Shown: positions 29,550 through 40,856, counted from the stretch's first letter. The stretch: DNA of 64,000 nt from an uncultured Bacteroidota bacterium (GCA_902608795.1 CACLPI010000003.1:1-64000), one strand, 5' to 3'. Made by a program: numbers and translations. The notes: generated by a model not told the origin, from the letters alone.

Positions 29550-30866
29550 CTATTTCGGGTTTACAATTTTAATTTTTGTTTGTCTACCATTAACATAAAT
29601 ATGGCCATTTTCGCCAAAAAAACCAGCCTCTTCTAACATTATTCTAATATCACGGTCCCATTCTTTTATGTATGATGTATTATTTAACTCAATAGCATAA
29701 ACAGTGTATAAATTCAAAGGATAATCACCCGTTCCTACCACTCCTCCTTGCGCATCCCACATACCTATAGTTGGTCCAGAAGAGTGTCCATAAGATCCAA
29801 GTGGATGGGTGTAAATAGAAGGTCTTAATCCTACTTTTTTTGCTTCTGAAAGGGAATTTAATAAAATTTGATTACCTGAATTCCCCTCTATAAAATTTGA
29901 AGTTAGTATGTCTTGGAGAAGATTAGCGTCATCAAAAGCCACCTTCAAATAAATGGGAACATCATTTTCATTATCCTCCAGAACATATGCCATTTGTTGA
30001 CAATCAGAATTAAGCCTTAAATATGTAATTCCAAAGTCACAATGTAACAAATCACCTTTCTGAATAATATTTTCCGATGGCCTATTAGAAAATGATCTTA
30101 AATGATCTCCATTAACCTCACTTTTTCTTTGAATATCTACCGAAGGGTGAAACCATGTGTTTAGACCCATATCTGTAACTTTTTGACGCATCCACCACTC
30201 TAAATCTGAAGTTGTTGTTTTACCTATTTGGATAACGTCAAGTGAAAATGCCTCATTTATGATTTCTTTAGTAATTGTAACTATTTGTCTGTAAATTTCC
30301 ATTTCTTCATTAGTCCTTGTCTCTATCCATGCTGTTGCTAATTTTTGAGCTGAAACAACCTTTGCCCTATTTTTTTCGGATATATTAGCCATAAACTCAT
30401 CATGATCTGTTTTGTCTAATCCGTCAGCTATATTGAAATACTTAGAATAATTTAAGCCTATTTTTTGTGGATTTCTCTCATCAATAATTTCATTTAATCT
30501 TTTCCATTGGTCTGGTTGTTTATCTTTATCCCAAGCAGAAATTATATTATCACCAAAATTATATCTTGCCACAGCCAGTTTGTCCAGTGAATCGTTTACT
30601 TTGTCTCTAAAAAAAACTATAATCGTTCTTCTACGTGCATTTAGCCACTCAGCAGGTAACATTGTTCTCAATACAGGATCCTCATTGTATTCTCTCGAAA
30701 TAAGAATCCACATGTCAATTTCAGTTTTATCCATTAATTCAGGAAGCACATTATCAAATCTATTCTTAAGAATTTGATTTATCTTATATGCACGTTCTTT
30801 TTCATTTAAAATTTGTGAATTCAATGAAAATGTTGTCATAAAAATTAAAATAATTATTTTCTTCAT
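29550..30866 (-). CDS. exported M24-family metallopeptidase (Xaa-Pro aminopeptidase-like)
   Basis: HCDFGITYLRLNSDCQQMAYV (two metal Asp), PLGSYGHSSGPTIG, YAIELN, IMLEEAGFF. Confidence 0.85.
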   Translation of the reverse strand: MKKIIILIFMTTFSLNSQILNEKERAYKINQILKNRFDNVLPELMDKTEIDMWILISREYNEDPVLRTMLPAEWLNARRRTIIVFFRDKVNDSLDKLAVARYNFGDNIISAWDKDKQPDQWKRLNEIIDERNPQKIGLNYSKYFNIADGLDKTDHDEFMANISEKNRAKVVSAQKLATAWIETRTNEEMEIYRQIVTITKEIINEAFSLDVIQIGKTTTSDLEWWMRQKVTDMGLNTWFHPSVDIQRKSEVNGDHLRSFSNRPSENIIQKGDLLHCDFGITYLRLNSDCQQMAYVLEDNENDVPIYLKVAFDDANLLQDILTSNFIEGNSGNQILLNSLSEAKKVGLRPSIYTHPLGSYGHSSGPTIGMWDAQGGVVGTGDYPLNLYTVYAIELNNTSYIKEWDRDIRIMLEEAGFFGENGHIYVNGRQTKIKIVNPK

Positions 30867-30938
30867 AATCTTTTATTAAAGTATATTTATAAGTCTAGTA
30901 AATTTAGTTAATATCAAACAAGTAATGTTGTTTCATCT

Positions 30939-32870
30939 ATGGAAAAAAAATTTTTGTTTCTAAGATTTTTGTTAATTGTCTTATCTGTTAATTCGTTTTC
31001 TCAAAGTTATTTAAATATAAATTGGGACGATAAAACCGGAGATCTCAAAACTTCTAAACATGATCTACTAGGAATATTTAGCAATCATTATGTTGAATAT
31101 TTTAATTCTAAATTTAGTGATGAGGTATATATTTATGAGACTCATCACATGAAAACAAAAATTAATAAAATAACAGATGATTCCAATAATGATATTTTTA
31201 TATCCAAAATAAATGTTTCTGAAATTGTAGATGTTAAATCAAAGATTATAAATGACGATACTACTGCAACTTATGGTTTTGAAGAGATGAAAAAGATGAT
31301 TGATAAATCTACATCTAGTGAGAACTATAATTATTATAAAATTCCTGGTATTAAAGAGAAGGACATTGTTGAGTTTATTTACACGGTTAAAAGGGATTTT
31401 AATTTTAACGGAAACAAAATTATTGAAGAGTCTTACCCGATTTTATCCTCAAAATTTATTTTAATTGAAAATGATTTTAAATCTAACATAAAAATTTACA
31501 ATTCTTTCAATTCATTTGTAGAAGATACTTTAATTGACGGTAAGAAGAGTAAAATAATCAATTTTAAAAACCTTGATGCTACCTCTAATGAACAATACTC
31601 AACTCCTATAGCAAACAAGATTAAAGTATCATATCAATGTTATGAAAATCGCGAAGACGTTTCACAAACAGAATACTGGAGCAATTTAGTTCAAAATTTA
31701 AGCGAACTGTTTTTCCCAAGCTCAATAAATCCAATAGCTATTGATTTATTTAAAGAAATCCAAAAAAATAATATCTCGATTCCCGAAAATGAAATATCAA
31801 TCTCTGATAAAATAGATGAGTACATAAAAAATAATTTTATAATATCTGATGATGATGATCCTAATTTAAATAAAATTAGTTACATATTTGATAATAAAAT
31901 TTCTAATGACTTTAGTATAATTCAAGTATACACTAATCTATTAAAAGCTGCAAAAATTGATTATGAAGTAGCTATAAGCTGTAATAGATATTTTTTAAAA
32001 TTTGATCCTGAATTATTTGATCCAAATCAATTAAGAGAATTTGTCATTTATTTGCCTAGCTCTGAAAAATATATAAGTCCTAACAGAATCGAATATAGAG
32101 TTTCAGAGGCACCTGATGACTTATTAGGTAACTATGGCGTATTTATAGATAATAATCTTGATTATTACTTCAGTGAAATCACGCAATCCGACAAAAATTT
32201 TAGTGAAATAAAAAAGAAGATTGAAATATCTATTCCAAAAAATCTAAAGAAATTAAAAATCAAAGAAAACAGGTCTTTTAGTGGTTATTGGGCAATTATG
32301 AATAGAAACTATGTTTCACTTTCTGAAAATGAAGAAACAGATTTTTTAATTGATTATTTTACGATTAGTGGTTTAAATAATAAGAAGGTTACTAATTATA
32401 ATATTAAAAATTTTGATAACTCTAATAATTCCTTTAATACTCCATTAAAAATAAACTCAACGATAACAACCACCGAACTGGTTGAAGAGGTAGATGGGTT
32501 GGTTTATGTAAAGGTTGGAAAAGTTATTGGATTACAAAGTAATTTGTTTGATGATAAAAAAAGGATAAATGAAATAGAAATAAATTTTCCAAACTCTTAT
32601 GAATATGAGATTGACATTGAAATTCCCAAAGGTTACAGGGTTTCAGATTATAAAGAATTAAATAAATCAAAAGAATTTATTTCAGTTGATGGTAGCATAT
32701 CAGCTAAATTCAATTCAAAAGCAAACTTAAACAACAATAAAATTTATATTGTAATAAAAGAATTTTATAAAAATCTTAGATACGATAAGGGACGATATCA
32801 AGAATTTAGAGAAGTTATAAATGCAGCAGCTAAATTTTATGAATCATCTTTCACTCTTGAAGAAATTTAG
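30939..32870 (+). CDS. DUF3857-domain exported protein with a degenerate transglutaminase-like region
   Basis: Signal peptide, beta-rich region with YYKIPGIKEKDIVEFIYTVKRDFNFNG typical of DUF3857; TG-like NDFSIIQVYTNLLKAAKIDYEVA. Confidence 0.65.
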   Translation: MEKKFLFLRFLLIVLSVNSFSQSYLNINWDDKTGDLKTSKHDLLGIFSNHYVEYFNSKFSDEVYIYETHHMKTKINKITDDSNNDIFISKINVSEIVDVKSKIINDDTTATYGFEEMKKMIDKSTSSENYNYYKIPGIKEKDIVEFIYTVKRDFNFNGNKIIEESYPILSSKFILIENDFKSNIKIYNSFNSFVEDTLIDGKKSKIINFKNLDATSNEQYSTPIANKIKVSYQCYENREDVSQTEYWSNLVQNLSELFFPSSINPIAIDLFKEIQKNNISIPENEISISDKIDEYIKNNFIISDDDDPNLNKISYIFDNKISNDFSIIQVYTNLLKAAKIDYEVAISCNRYFLKFDPELFDPNQLREFVIYLPSSEKYISPNRIEYRVSEAPDDLLGNYGVFIDNNLDYYFSEITQSDKNFSEIKKKIEISIPKNLKKLKIKENRSFSGYWAIMNRNYVSLSENEETDFLIDYFTISGLNNKKVTNYNIKNFDNSNNSFNTPLKINSTITTTELVEEVDGLVYVKVGKVIGLQSNLFDDKKRINEIEINFPNSYEYEIDIEIPKGYRVSDYKELNKSKEFISVDGSISAKFNSKANLNNNKIYIVIKEFYKNLRYDKGRYQEFREVINAAAKFYESSFTLEEI

Positions 32871-33802
32871 ATTTTTCCAAAAAGTTTTCCTTGCCAGTCT
32901 GTCCACTCATATTTTCTAGCAAAAATTAATAAAATAGCCGGAAAAAATATTAGAACAGGTATTAAAACTTCTCCCAATGGAATTGACTCAGGGTTTGATA
33001 TATCCTTTAACATAGAATGAGTTTGTAGTGCTGTCCAATCTGCGGTTACAAGTAAAGCTGCAACCATATTATTGGCAGCATGCCATCCCAAGGCTAATTC
33101 CATACCCTCATCCATCAATGTCATTATACCTGCAAAAAGACCTGAACCTATATAAAATACATAAACGATATTACCAAACTTAGCAATCTCAGGATTAGCA
33201 TAATGCATTAGACCAAAGGCTAGAGAAGTTAATATTAATGGTAACCATCTATTTCCGCTTATTACTCCTATTCCTTGCATTAAATAACCTCTAAATAAAT
33301 ACTCCTCAGCCGAGGTTTGAATAGGTAATAAAAGAATAACTATTGCACATAAAATTAAAAAAGGAACTAGATTAAGATTCCATTCATAATTTTCAGGAGA
33401 GAAAAAATTATAGTCTAAAAATATCATTATAGCACTTATAAAACCCCACAAACCAAAAGCAAAAAAAACTCTGCTCCAATCGATTTTTTCTCTTGATGTA
33501 GTTAGCTCTCTTATGCTGTTTTTATGGATAATCTTTGTAGAGAAAAAAACCGCTAGCAACATTCCTACAAAAGGTAATAACATAAGAAACAAATTTAAAT
33601 TTGGCTCCAAGACACTCATCATAGCAGCCATATCCCCAGAAGCTATTTTAGCCATCAATTCCTCATTACCAAATGCTTTTGATGTTAAAATAATACCGTG
33701 AGGAATTGAAAATAAAAATACTGCTGTTGGAACTATCAAAATAACTGTAAGGATATATCCCCACCATGATTCTCTATTTTCTATTACTTGCTTTATGTAC
33801 AT
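32867..33802 (-). CDS. CPBP-family intramembrane metalloprotease
   Basis: AEEYLFRGYLMQGIG (EExxxR), SLAFGLMHYANPE, ALGWHAANNMVAALL. Confidence 0.9.
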   Translation of the reverse strand: MYIKQVIENRESWWGYILTVILIVPTAVFLFSIPHGIILTSKAFGNEELMAKIASGDMAAMMSVLEPNLNLFLMLLPFVGMLLAVFFSTKIIHKNSIRELTTSREKIDWSRVFFAFGLWGFISAIMIFLDYNFFSPENYEWNLNLVPFLILCAIVILLLPIQTSAEEYLFRGYLMQGIGVISGNRWLPLILTSLAFGLMHYANPEIAKFGNIVYVFYIGSGLFAGIMTLMDEGMELALGWHAANNMVAALLVTADWTALQTHSMLKDISNPESIPLGEVLIPVLIFFPAILLIFARKYEWTDWQGKLFGKI

Positions 33803-33805
33803 AAT

Positions 33806-34222
33806 TTATTTTTTATTGATTGCTAATGTAGTTAGTTTTCCAAGTGAAATCAAATTTTCATCCTCATCGGTTACTCTTACCTCCCAAATTTGCATTGTTC
33901 TTCCAAGATGAACATTCGTAGCCTTGGCATAAACAAAACCTTCACTAACACTTCTAACATGATTGGTTGATATCTCGATTCCTCGTATGGATAAATCTTT
34001 ATCTTTTATAAAATATCTTGATGCAAAACTTCCAACCGTCTCAACAAGTGCAGCGGTTGCACCTCCATGTAAAATTCCTGCTGGTTGATGAACATCTGAT
34101 GTAACTGGCATTTTACAAACAACATAATTATCTCCGATTTCGGTAAAAGTGATTTTTAGAGTTTCCATTAATGTATTGGAGCTCATTCTATTTATCTCCT
34201 CTAAAATTTCAGATTGATACAA
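33806..34222 (-). CDS. hotdog-fold thioesterase, PaaI family
   Basis: VHQPAGILHGGATAALVETVGSFAS, GRTMQIWEVRVTDEDENLIS. Confidence 0.9.
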   Translation of the reverse strand: MYQSEILEEINRMSSNTLMETLKITFTEIGDNYVVCKMPVTSDVHQPAGILHGGATAALVETVGSFASRYFIKDKDLSIRGIEISTNHVRSVSEGFVYAKATNVHLGRTMQIWEVRVTDEDENLISLGKLTTLAINKK

Positions 34223-34246
34223 AATATTTTTTTTGCAAATTTACAC

Positions 34247-34280
34247 AAAAAAAGGGCGCTGTCAACAGCACCCTTTTTTT
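34247..34280 (-). terminator. intrinsic terminator downstream of dnaK
   Basis: AAAAAAAGGGCGCTG-TCAA-CAGCACCCTTTTTTT, stem with one mismatch flanked by A7/T7. Confidence 0.75.
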
Positions 34281-34299
34281 AGATTTTTTAGAACATAAT

Positions 34300-36201
34300 T
34301 TATTCTTTTACTTCTTCAAAATCTACATCTTCAACATTATCTGAACTTTCGTTAGAATTATTGTCTGCTGATTGCTCAGCCTGACCACCTTGTTGATTCT
34401 GTTGAGTTTTATACATCTCCTCACTAGCCGCTTTCCAAGCCTCATTGATCTTTTCAAGAGCCGGATCTATTTTTTCTAAATCTTTGCTCTCATATGATTT
34501 TTTTAATTCTTCTAAAGCTTCCTCTATTGGTTTTTTCTTATCATCTGATAATTTATCACCAAACTCTTTAAGTTGCTTTTCCGTTTGAAAAATCATTGCG
34601 TCAGCACTGTTTAACTTATCAACAGTTTCTTTCGCCTTTGCATCAGCTTCGGCATTTGCTTCGGCATCTTTCTTCATTTTTTCAATTTCTTGTTCAGTTA
34701 GACCTGAAGAAGCTTCAATTCTGATATTTTGCTCTTTTCCTGTGGCTTTATCTTTTGCAGTAACATTTAAAATACCATTTGCATCAATATCAAAGGTTAC
34801 TTCAATTTGAGGAACACCTCTTGGAGCTGGAGGAATATCAGCTAACTGAAATCTTCCTATCTCCTTATTATCAGGATACATTGGTCTTTCACCTTGTGCA
34901 ATTCTAATATCAACTGCAGGTTGGTTATCAGCTGCTGTGGAGAAAACCTGAGACTTCTTAGTTGGTATTGTTGTATTGGCTTCAATTAATTTTGTCATTA
35001 CATTACCCATAGTTTCAATACCTAAGGACAGAGGAGTAACATCCAATAATAAAACATCTTTTACGTCACCGGTGAAGACTCCACCCTGTATCGCTGCACC
35101 AACTGCAACAACTTCGTCAGGATTAACACCTTTGCTTGGTTTTTTACCAAAGAATTTCTCTACGGCGTCTTGAACCGCTGGAATTCTTGTTGATCCACCA
35201 ACTAAAATAATCTCATCAATATCTGATTTATTCAATCCTGCTGCCTTAAGGGCCGTTTTACACGGATTAATAGTTCTCTTAACTAAATCATCAATTAATT
35301 GATCAAATTTTGATTTAGTTAGTGTTCTAACCAAGTGCTTTGGACCACTATCAGTAGCCGTAATATAAGGCAAATTAATTTCGGTTTGAGCTGATGATGA
35401 TAATTCAATTTTAGCTTTTTCAGCCGCTTCTTTCAACCTTTGTAAAGACATAGGGTCTTTTCTTAAATCTATAGTTTCATCCTTCTTAAACTCATCAGCT
35501 AACCAATCAATAATTTTTTCATCAACATCATCACCACCCAAATGAGTATCACCATCTGTAGATAGAACTTCAAAAACTCCATCTCCGAGCTCAAGAATTG
35601 ATACATCGTGGGTTCCTCCACCGAAATCAAAAACAACAATCTTTTGATCCTGACCTTTTTTATCTAAACCATAAGCTAGAGCTGCAGATGTTGGTTCGTT
35701 AATAATTCTTTTAACCTTTAGTCCTGCAATCTCACCAGCTTCTTTCGTAGCTTGTCTCTGTGAATCATTAAAATAGGCAGGAACTGTTATGACAGCCTCC
35801 TCAACATTAGTACCTAAATAGTCTTCCGCAGTTTTTTTCATTTTTTGTAATATCATAGCTGATAATTCTTGTGGAGTGTATAATCTACCATCAATATCAA
35901 CTCTAGGAGTGTCATTATCCCCTTTTACAACTTTATATGGTACTCTACCTGTTTCTTTTTTAGACTCAGAAAACTTATTTCCCATAAATCTTTTAACAGA
36001 ATAAACAGTTTTGGTAGGATTTGTCACTGCTTGTCTTTTCGCAGGATCTCCAACTTTTATTTCACCACCTTCAACAAATGCTAAAACCGAGGGTGTTGTT
36101 CTCTTTCCCTCAGCATTAGGTATTACAACTGGCTCATTACCCTCCATTACTGAAACACAAGAATTTGTTGTACCTAAATCTATTCCGATTATTTTACTCA
36201 T
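34300..36201 (-). CDS. dnaK: molecular chaperone DnaK (Hsp70)
   Basis: [60 protein letters not shown]. Start trimmed from 36222. Confidence 0.98.
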   Translation of the reverse strand: MSKIIGIDLGTTNSCVSVMEGNEPVVIPNAEGKRTTPSVLAFVEGGEIKVGDPAKRQAVTNPTKTVYSVKRFMGNKFSESKKETGRVPYKVVKGDNDTPRVDIDGRLYTPQELSAMILQKMKKTAEDYLGTNVEEAVITVPAYFNDSQRQATKEAGEIAGLKVKRIINEPTSAALAYGLDKKGQDQKIVVFDFGGGTHDVSILELGDGVFEVLSTDGDTHLGGDDVDEKIIDWLADEFKKDETIDLRKDPMSLQRLKEAAEKAKIELSSSAQTEINLPYITATDSGPKHLVRTLTKSKFDQLIDDLVKRTINPCKTALKAAGLNKSDIDEIILVGGSTRIPAVQDAVEKFFGKKPSKGVNPDEVVAVGAAIQGGVFTGDVKDVLLLDVTPLSLGIETMGNVMTKLIEANTTIPTKKSQVFSTAADNQPAVDIRIAQGERPMYPDNKEIGRFQLADIPPAPRGVPQIEVTFDIDANGILNVTAKDKATGKEQNIRIEASSGLTEQEIEKMKKDAEANAEADAKAKETVDKLNSADAMIFQTEKQLKEFGDKLSDDKKKPIEEALEELKKSYESKDLEKIDPALEKINEAWKAASEEMYKTQQNQQGGQAEQSADNNSNESSDNVEDVDFEEVKE

Positions 36202-36395
36202 AATTTTAATTTTTAAATTCAATTAACAAATGTCAATCATTATGCCATTTATTTTTTATGTCAATTTTGTCAGTTTTTAGTGACATAATGTCTTATTTAT
36301 TTATTTTTTCAGATTAGAATTAATTACTAGTTGAAAAAATATTTTGCACATGATATTATTTATTACATTTACAAACTACTTTTTTATTAGAATTA

Positions 36396-37208
36396 ATGAA
36401 CAAGAAAATATACAAAAGAGTAACCGTAAAATCCCTTCAAGAAATGAAGGACAATAACGAAAAGATTTCTATGTTAACATCCTATGACTTTACATCTGCA
36501 GGAATAGTTGATAAAGCAGGTATTGATGTTATTCTGGTTGGAGATTCAGCTAGTAATATTATGGCGGGTCACGAGACAACCCTTCCTATTACACTAGATC
36601 AAATGATATATCATGCATCATCGGTTATTAGAGGTGTTGAAAGAGCATTAGTTGTTGTTGATCTTCCTTTTGGAACATATCAAAGTGATTCACAGGCTGC
36701 CCTAGAATCAGCAATAAGAATCATGAAGGAAAGCGGGTCTCATGCTGTAAAACTAGAAGGTGGTAAGCAAATTAAAGATTCCATAAAAAGAATTATAAAA
36801 GCAGGCATTCCGGTAATGGGTCATCTAGGTCTAACTCCTCAGTCTATTTATAAATTTGGCACATATACTGTAAGAGCTAAAGAGGATAAAGAAGCTAACC
36901 AACTGATTGAGGATGCACATTTACTTGAAAAAATAGGATGTTTTGCAATTGTTTTAGAAAAAGTGCCAAGTAAGTTAGCAAAAAAAGTAGCAAAAGAAAT
37001 CAGTATTCCCATTATTGGAATTGGAGCAGGAAGTCATGTTGATGGCCAAGTACTTGTTCTTCATGATTTAGTTGGAATGACTAAAGAATTTAATCCAAGA
37101 TTCTTGAGAAGGTATATGAATCTACACGATGACATGATTAATGCTATTTCAAATTTTTCTGATGATATCAAGTCTGGCAGCTTTCCAAATGAAAATGAGC
37201 AATATTAG
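36396..37208 (+). CDS. panB: 3-methyl-2-oxobutanoate hydroxymethyltransferase
   Basis: MLTSYDFTSAGIVDKAGIDVILVGDSASNIMAGHETTLPIT, PVMGHLGLTPQS, GIGAGSHVDGQVLVLHDLVG. Confidence 0.96.
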   Translation: MNKKIYKRVTVKSLQEMKDNNEKISMLTSYDFTSAGIVDKAGIDVILVGDSASNIMAGHETTLPITLDQMIYHASSVIRGVERALVVVDLPFGTYQSDSQAALESAIRIMKESGSHAVKLEGGKQIKDSIKRIIKAGIPVMGHLGLTPQSIYKFGTYTVRAKEDKEANQLIEDAHLLEKIGCFAIVLEKVPSKLAKKVAKEISIPIIGIGAGSHVDGQVLVLHDLVGMTKEFNPRFLRRYMNLHDDMINAISNFSDDIKSGSFPNENEQY

Positions 37209-37210
37209 AT

Positions 37211-37906
37211 TTGAAAAAAATAATTTCTAATAAAAATAACCTACAAGTTCTTTTTGAGGATAATCACATTATAGCAATTAATAAAAGATGTGGCGACATT
37301 ATTCAAGGAGATAAAACAGGCGACAAACCTCTTTCAGAAATTGTAAAATCATTTCTCAAAGCCAAATATTCTAAACCAGGAAATGTTTACCTTGGAATAC
37401 CGCATAGATTGGATAGACCAACATCTGGAGTAGTGTTGTTTGCTAAAACTTCAAAATCTCTATCCAGGCTAAACAAAATATTTAAAGAGGGAGAAGTTCA
37501 AAAATATTATTGGGCTATTACAAAAAATAAACCTGAAAAACCAGAGGACACTTTAATACACTGGTTAAGGAAAAGTGAAAAAACTAATAAATCAACACAC
37601 TTCAAAAAAGAAACAATAAGAGCCAAGAAAGCAGTGCTTCACTATAAGGTTTTAAAAAAGCTTGAAAGATATTTTGTGATTGAGATTGAACTAGTAACTG
37701 GACGTCATCATCAGATACGTTGTCAGCTAAAAGCTATTGGATGTCCGATAAAAGGAGATTTAAAATACGGATATGACAGAAGTAATGATGACGGAGGGAT
37801 TGATTTACACGCAAAAAAAATTATTTTTGAACATCCAGTTAATGGAAAAAAAATAATAATCGATGCTCCTGTTAGAGATACTAAAATTTGGAATGCTACT
37901 AAATAA
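37211..37906 (+). CDS. RluA-family pseudouridine synthase
   Basis: VLFEDNHIIAINKRCGDI, PHRLDRPTSGVVLFAKT (catalytic Asp), VTGRHHQIRCQL. Confidence 0.94.
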   Translation: MKKIISNKNNLQVLFEDNHIIAINKRCGDIIQGDKTGDKPLSEIVKSFLKAKYSKPGNVYLGIPHRLDRPTSGVVLFAKTSKSLSRLNKIFKEGEVQKYYWAITKNKPEKPEDTLIHWLRKSEKTNKSTHFKKETIRAKKAVLHYKVLKKLERYFVIEIELVTGRHHQIRCQLKAIGCPIKGDLKYGYDRSNDDGGIDLHAKKIIFEHPVNGKKIIIDAPVRDTKIWNATK

Positions 37907-37912
37907 GAAATT

Positions 37913-39289
37913 ATGAACACTGATATGATAAATGAAAAACAATCAATGCCTGTAAATTCTCAATCTAAGATAAGCGTTGAAGATAGACTACGTCTATTGA
38001 AAAGTTTGAAAGATGAAATAAATCTAAATGAAGAAAATATTTATGAAGCTTTAGACCTAGACCTTAAAAAACCCAGGTTTGAAACCTATGCCACTGAAAT
38101 AGGTTTTTTATTAAATGAAATTGAACTATTTATAAAGAAGTTAAAGTCATGGTCAAAACCACAACGAATAAGACCTGCACTAATTAACTTCCCATCAAAG
38201 GATTACATAATATTTGAACCATATGGGAAAGTTTTAGTTATTTCTCCTTGGAATTATCCATTTCAGCTTGCGCTACTTCCAGCAATGTCTGCATTCGCAG
38301 CTGGTAACAGTGTTGTACTAAAACCTAGCGAACACACTCCAAATACCTCAAGACTAATTAAAAAAATAGTAGAAAAAGTTTTTTCCAAAGAACTTATGCG
38401 TGTTGTTGAAGGTGACTCTAAAACAGCATCAAAATTGTTAGAAAAAAAATGGGATTATATATTTTTTACCGGCAGCGTTAAGGTAGGAGAAATTGTTGCA
38501 ATGGCAGCCGCAAAGAAACTAACACCCTATACACTAGAATTGGGTGGCAAAAGCCCAGCAATTATAGATAGCGATACAGACCTAGAATTAGCAAGCAAAA
38601 GGATTGTATGGGGTAAATTCTTAAATTCTGGGCAAACTTGTGTCGCACCAGACTATCTAGTTGTTCACAAATCAATTAAAAGGACATTGATAGAAGAATT
38701 AATAAATAGAATAGAAAAAACATTTGGAAAAGAACTTGAAAAAACGGACGATTTCACTGCAATTGTAAATGAAAAAAACTTTAACAGACTCATTAATCTA
38801 ATTAATAAAAATAAGTTAATCTACGGAGGCAAATATGATCAGTTTAAAAGATATATATCACCAACAATAATTGATAGCCCAGAAATGAATGAAGAGATAA
38901 TGAAAGATGAAATCTTTGGACCAATACTACCTATTTTAAGCTTTGAAAAAATTGAAGATATTGATGAGATAATTATTAAAAACCCTAATCCACTTGCATT
39001 ATATGTGTTTTCTAAAAATAAAAAATTTAATGAACTAATAATTAACAGATACCCTTTTGGCGGTGGAGCTGTAAATGACACTATTGTACATTTAGCTAAT
39101 TCGAGATTACCTTTTGGCGGTATTGGGAGTAGCGGAATTGGATCTTATCACGGAAAAACTAGCTTTGAATTATTTTCTCACAAAAAATCTATAGTTAGAA
39201 GATCTATGTGGTTTGACAACAATCTTAGATATGCACCTTACAAGAACAAATTAAGTTTAGTTAGAAAAATAATGAAATATCTAGGATAG
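37913..39289 (+). CDS. NAD(P)-dependent aldehyde dehydrogenase family protein
   Basis: ISPWNYPFQLAL, FFTGSVKVGEIV, LELGGKSPAIID, LNSGQTCVAPDYLVV. Confidence 0.95.
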   Translation: MNTDMINEKQSMPVNSQSKISVEDRLRLLKSLKDEINLNEENIYEALDLDLKKPRFETYATEIGFLLNEIELFIKKLKSWSKPQRIRPALINFPSKDYIIFEPYGKVLVISPWNYPFQLALLPAMSAFAAGNSVVLKPSEHTPNTSRLIKKIVEKVFSKELMRVVEGDSKTASKLLEKKWDYIFFTGSVKVGEIVAMAAAKKLTPYTLELGGKSPAIIDSDTDLELASKRIVWGKFLNSGQTCVAPDYLVVHKSIKRTLIEELINRIEKTFGKELEKTDDFTAIVNEKNFNRLINLINKNKLIYGGKYDQFKRYISPTIIDSPEMNEEIMKDEIFGPILPILSFEKIEDIDEIIIKNPNPLALYVFSKNKKFNELIINRYPFGGGAVNDTIVHLANSRLPFGGIGSSGIGSYHGKTSFELFSHKKSIVRRSMWFDNNLRYAPYKNKLSLVRKIMKYLG

Positions 39290-40120
39290 ATTTATTAGCT
39301 TAAATCTGATCTTATCACCCTGTTTTTTTTGAGATAAAACACTTATTGAATTATAATTCATCTGTAATATTCTAGGATAACCTCCGCTTACTTGTCCATC
39401 CTTCATTAGGGCTATTATTTTTCCTGAAGGAGTTAATTGTATAGTTCCAGAAATTACTGGTGATGTTATAATTGAAAAACTATTAGCACTCAATCCATTT
39501 TCAAAAAAATAACCCATTCTATTATTACTTGAAACTGTAAAAAACTGCTCTTGCAATAACTTTATATCATCACTATTAATCAGATTGAACTCAGGCCCTT
39601 TTGAAACCTCGATAATATTTTCAAAAATAAGCTCAGGATAACTAATAAAATTACATGCTTTTGATTTATTTCTCAATAAATTAAATCTATCCCCTTTTTT
39701 TACCACAGAACTGGGTGTTATATTGTCAAAATAACTACAACTTTTAAGTATTAAATCTGATTTAAAACCACCTGAAATTGCTAAATATATTCTAAATCCT
39801 TTCAATGCTTTTCCAAAATTTAAAACATCTCTTTTTTGAACCCGAATTATGGTGTTATTAACGATTAAATTATTATTTAGTTTTACTTCGAAAATAGCAC
39901 CTGAAATACAAATATCCACTTCTTCTGTAAAAAGAAACTTTCCACCCATCATCGCTATTTCAAATACAGGTTCATTAATTGTATTACCAACTATGGAGTT
40001 AGCATTATTGGATGAGAGATAGTCCATACTTCCAGATAATGGCACACCAAACTTTGAGAAACCAAATCTTCCCCTGTCCTGTATGGTTATGTGATATCCT
40101 GAATCTAAAATCTCAATCAT
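39281..40120 (-). CDS. pxpC: 5-oxoprolinase subunit C
   Basis: IEILDSGYHITIQDRGRFGFSKFGVPLSGSMD, NNRMGYFFENG, DGQVSGGYPRILQM. Confidence 0.92.
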   Translation of the reverse strand: MIEILDSGYHITIQDRGRFGFSKFGVPLSGSMDYLSSNNANSIVGNTINEPVFEIAMMGGKFLFTEEVDICISGAIFEVKLNNNLIVNNTIIRVQKRDVLNFGKALKGFRIYLAISGGFKSDLILKSCSYFDNITPSSVVKKGDRFNLLRNKSKACNFISYPELIFENIIEVSKGPEFNLINSDDIKLLQEQFFTVSSNNRMGYFFENGLSANSFSIITSPVISGTIQLTPSGKIIALMKDGQVSGGYPRILQMNYNSISVLSQKKQGDKIRFKLINLS

Positions 40121-40856
40121 TGAATTCTCTTTTAATAAACTTATATTCAGATTTTTTCACTTCATCTTTTATCAATTTATATTCTTCAATTGAAACTGGT
40201 GTGAATTTCACATAATTTGAATCAGGAATAGCCACTGGTTGATTTAAATTTGATGCATCAAACAAATTAATAGGTGTATTTCCAATCACATACCAGCCTC
40301 CTGGTGAATCAGATGGATAAATTCCTGTTTGACTTCCCCCAACAGCAACAGAACCCTTAAGAACCCTTCTACTGGGAATAGTTTTTCTTGGTATTTGTAA
40401 TTTACTATCCAACCCCCCTAAATACATAAAACCAGGCAGAAAGCCATACATATGTAGATAGTAAATTTTTGAACTATGTAATCGAATAATTTCATCCTTG
40501 GATAAAGAAATTTTTTTTGAGAATTCTTTAATATCTGATGAAAATTTATCATCATAACATACAGGAACCTCCCACAATGAAGGTTTTACAATATTGATTT
40601 CTTTTAGGTTATCATAAATATTGATTAGATAGACACGAAAACGATTATAGCTGATATTTTTGGAGTTAAATTGAATTAACAAAGAACAATATCCTTTTCT
40701 AAATTCAATTATGTTTTCGTCATTGTAAATAGCTTTACAGAAACTGTTTATTTCAGAGGAAATATGAGGTGAAATCGATTGTGGCCAATTTACAAGAATC
40801 GAATTTTGGCTGTAATGAAAAAAGTTAATTTTATATTTTCCCATCACATAAATCAT
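40113..40856 (-). CDS. pxpB: 5-oxoprolinase subunit B
   Basis: VPVCYDDKFSSDIKEFSKKISLSKDEIIRLHSSKIYYLHMYGFLPGFMYLGGL, RKTIPSRRVLKGSVAVGGSQTGIYPSDSPGGWYVIGNTP. Confidence 0.92.
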   Translation of the reverse strand: MIYVMGKYKINFFHYSQNSILVNWPQSISPHISSEINSFCKAIYNDENIIEFRKGYCSLLIQFNSKNISYNRFRVYLINIYDNLKEINIVKPSLWEVPVCYDDKFSSDIKEFSKKISLSKDEIIRLHSSKIYYLHMYGFLPGFMYLGGLDSKLQIPRKTIPSRRVLKGSVAVGGSQTGIYPSDSPGGWYVIGNTPINLFDASNLNQPVAIPDSNYVKFTPVSIEEYKLIKDEVKKSEYKFIKREFND

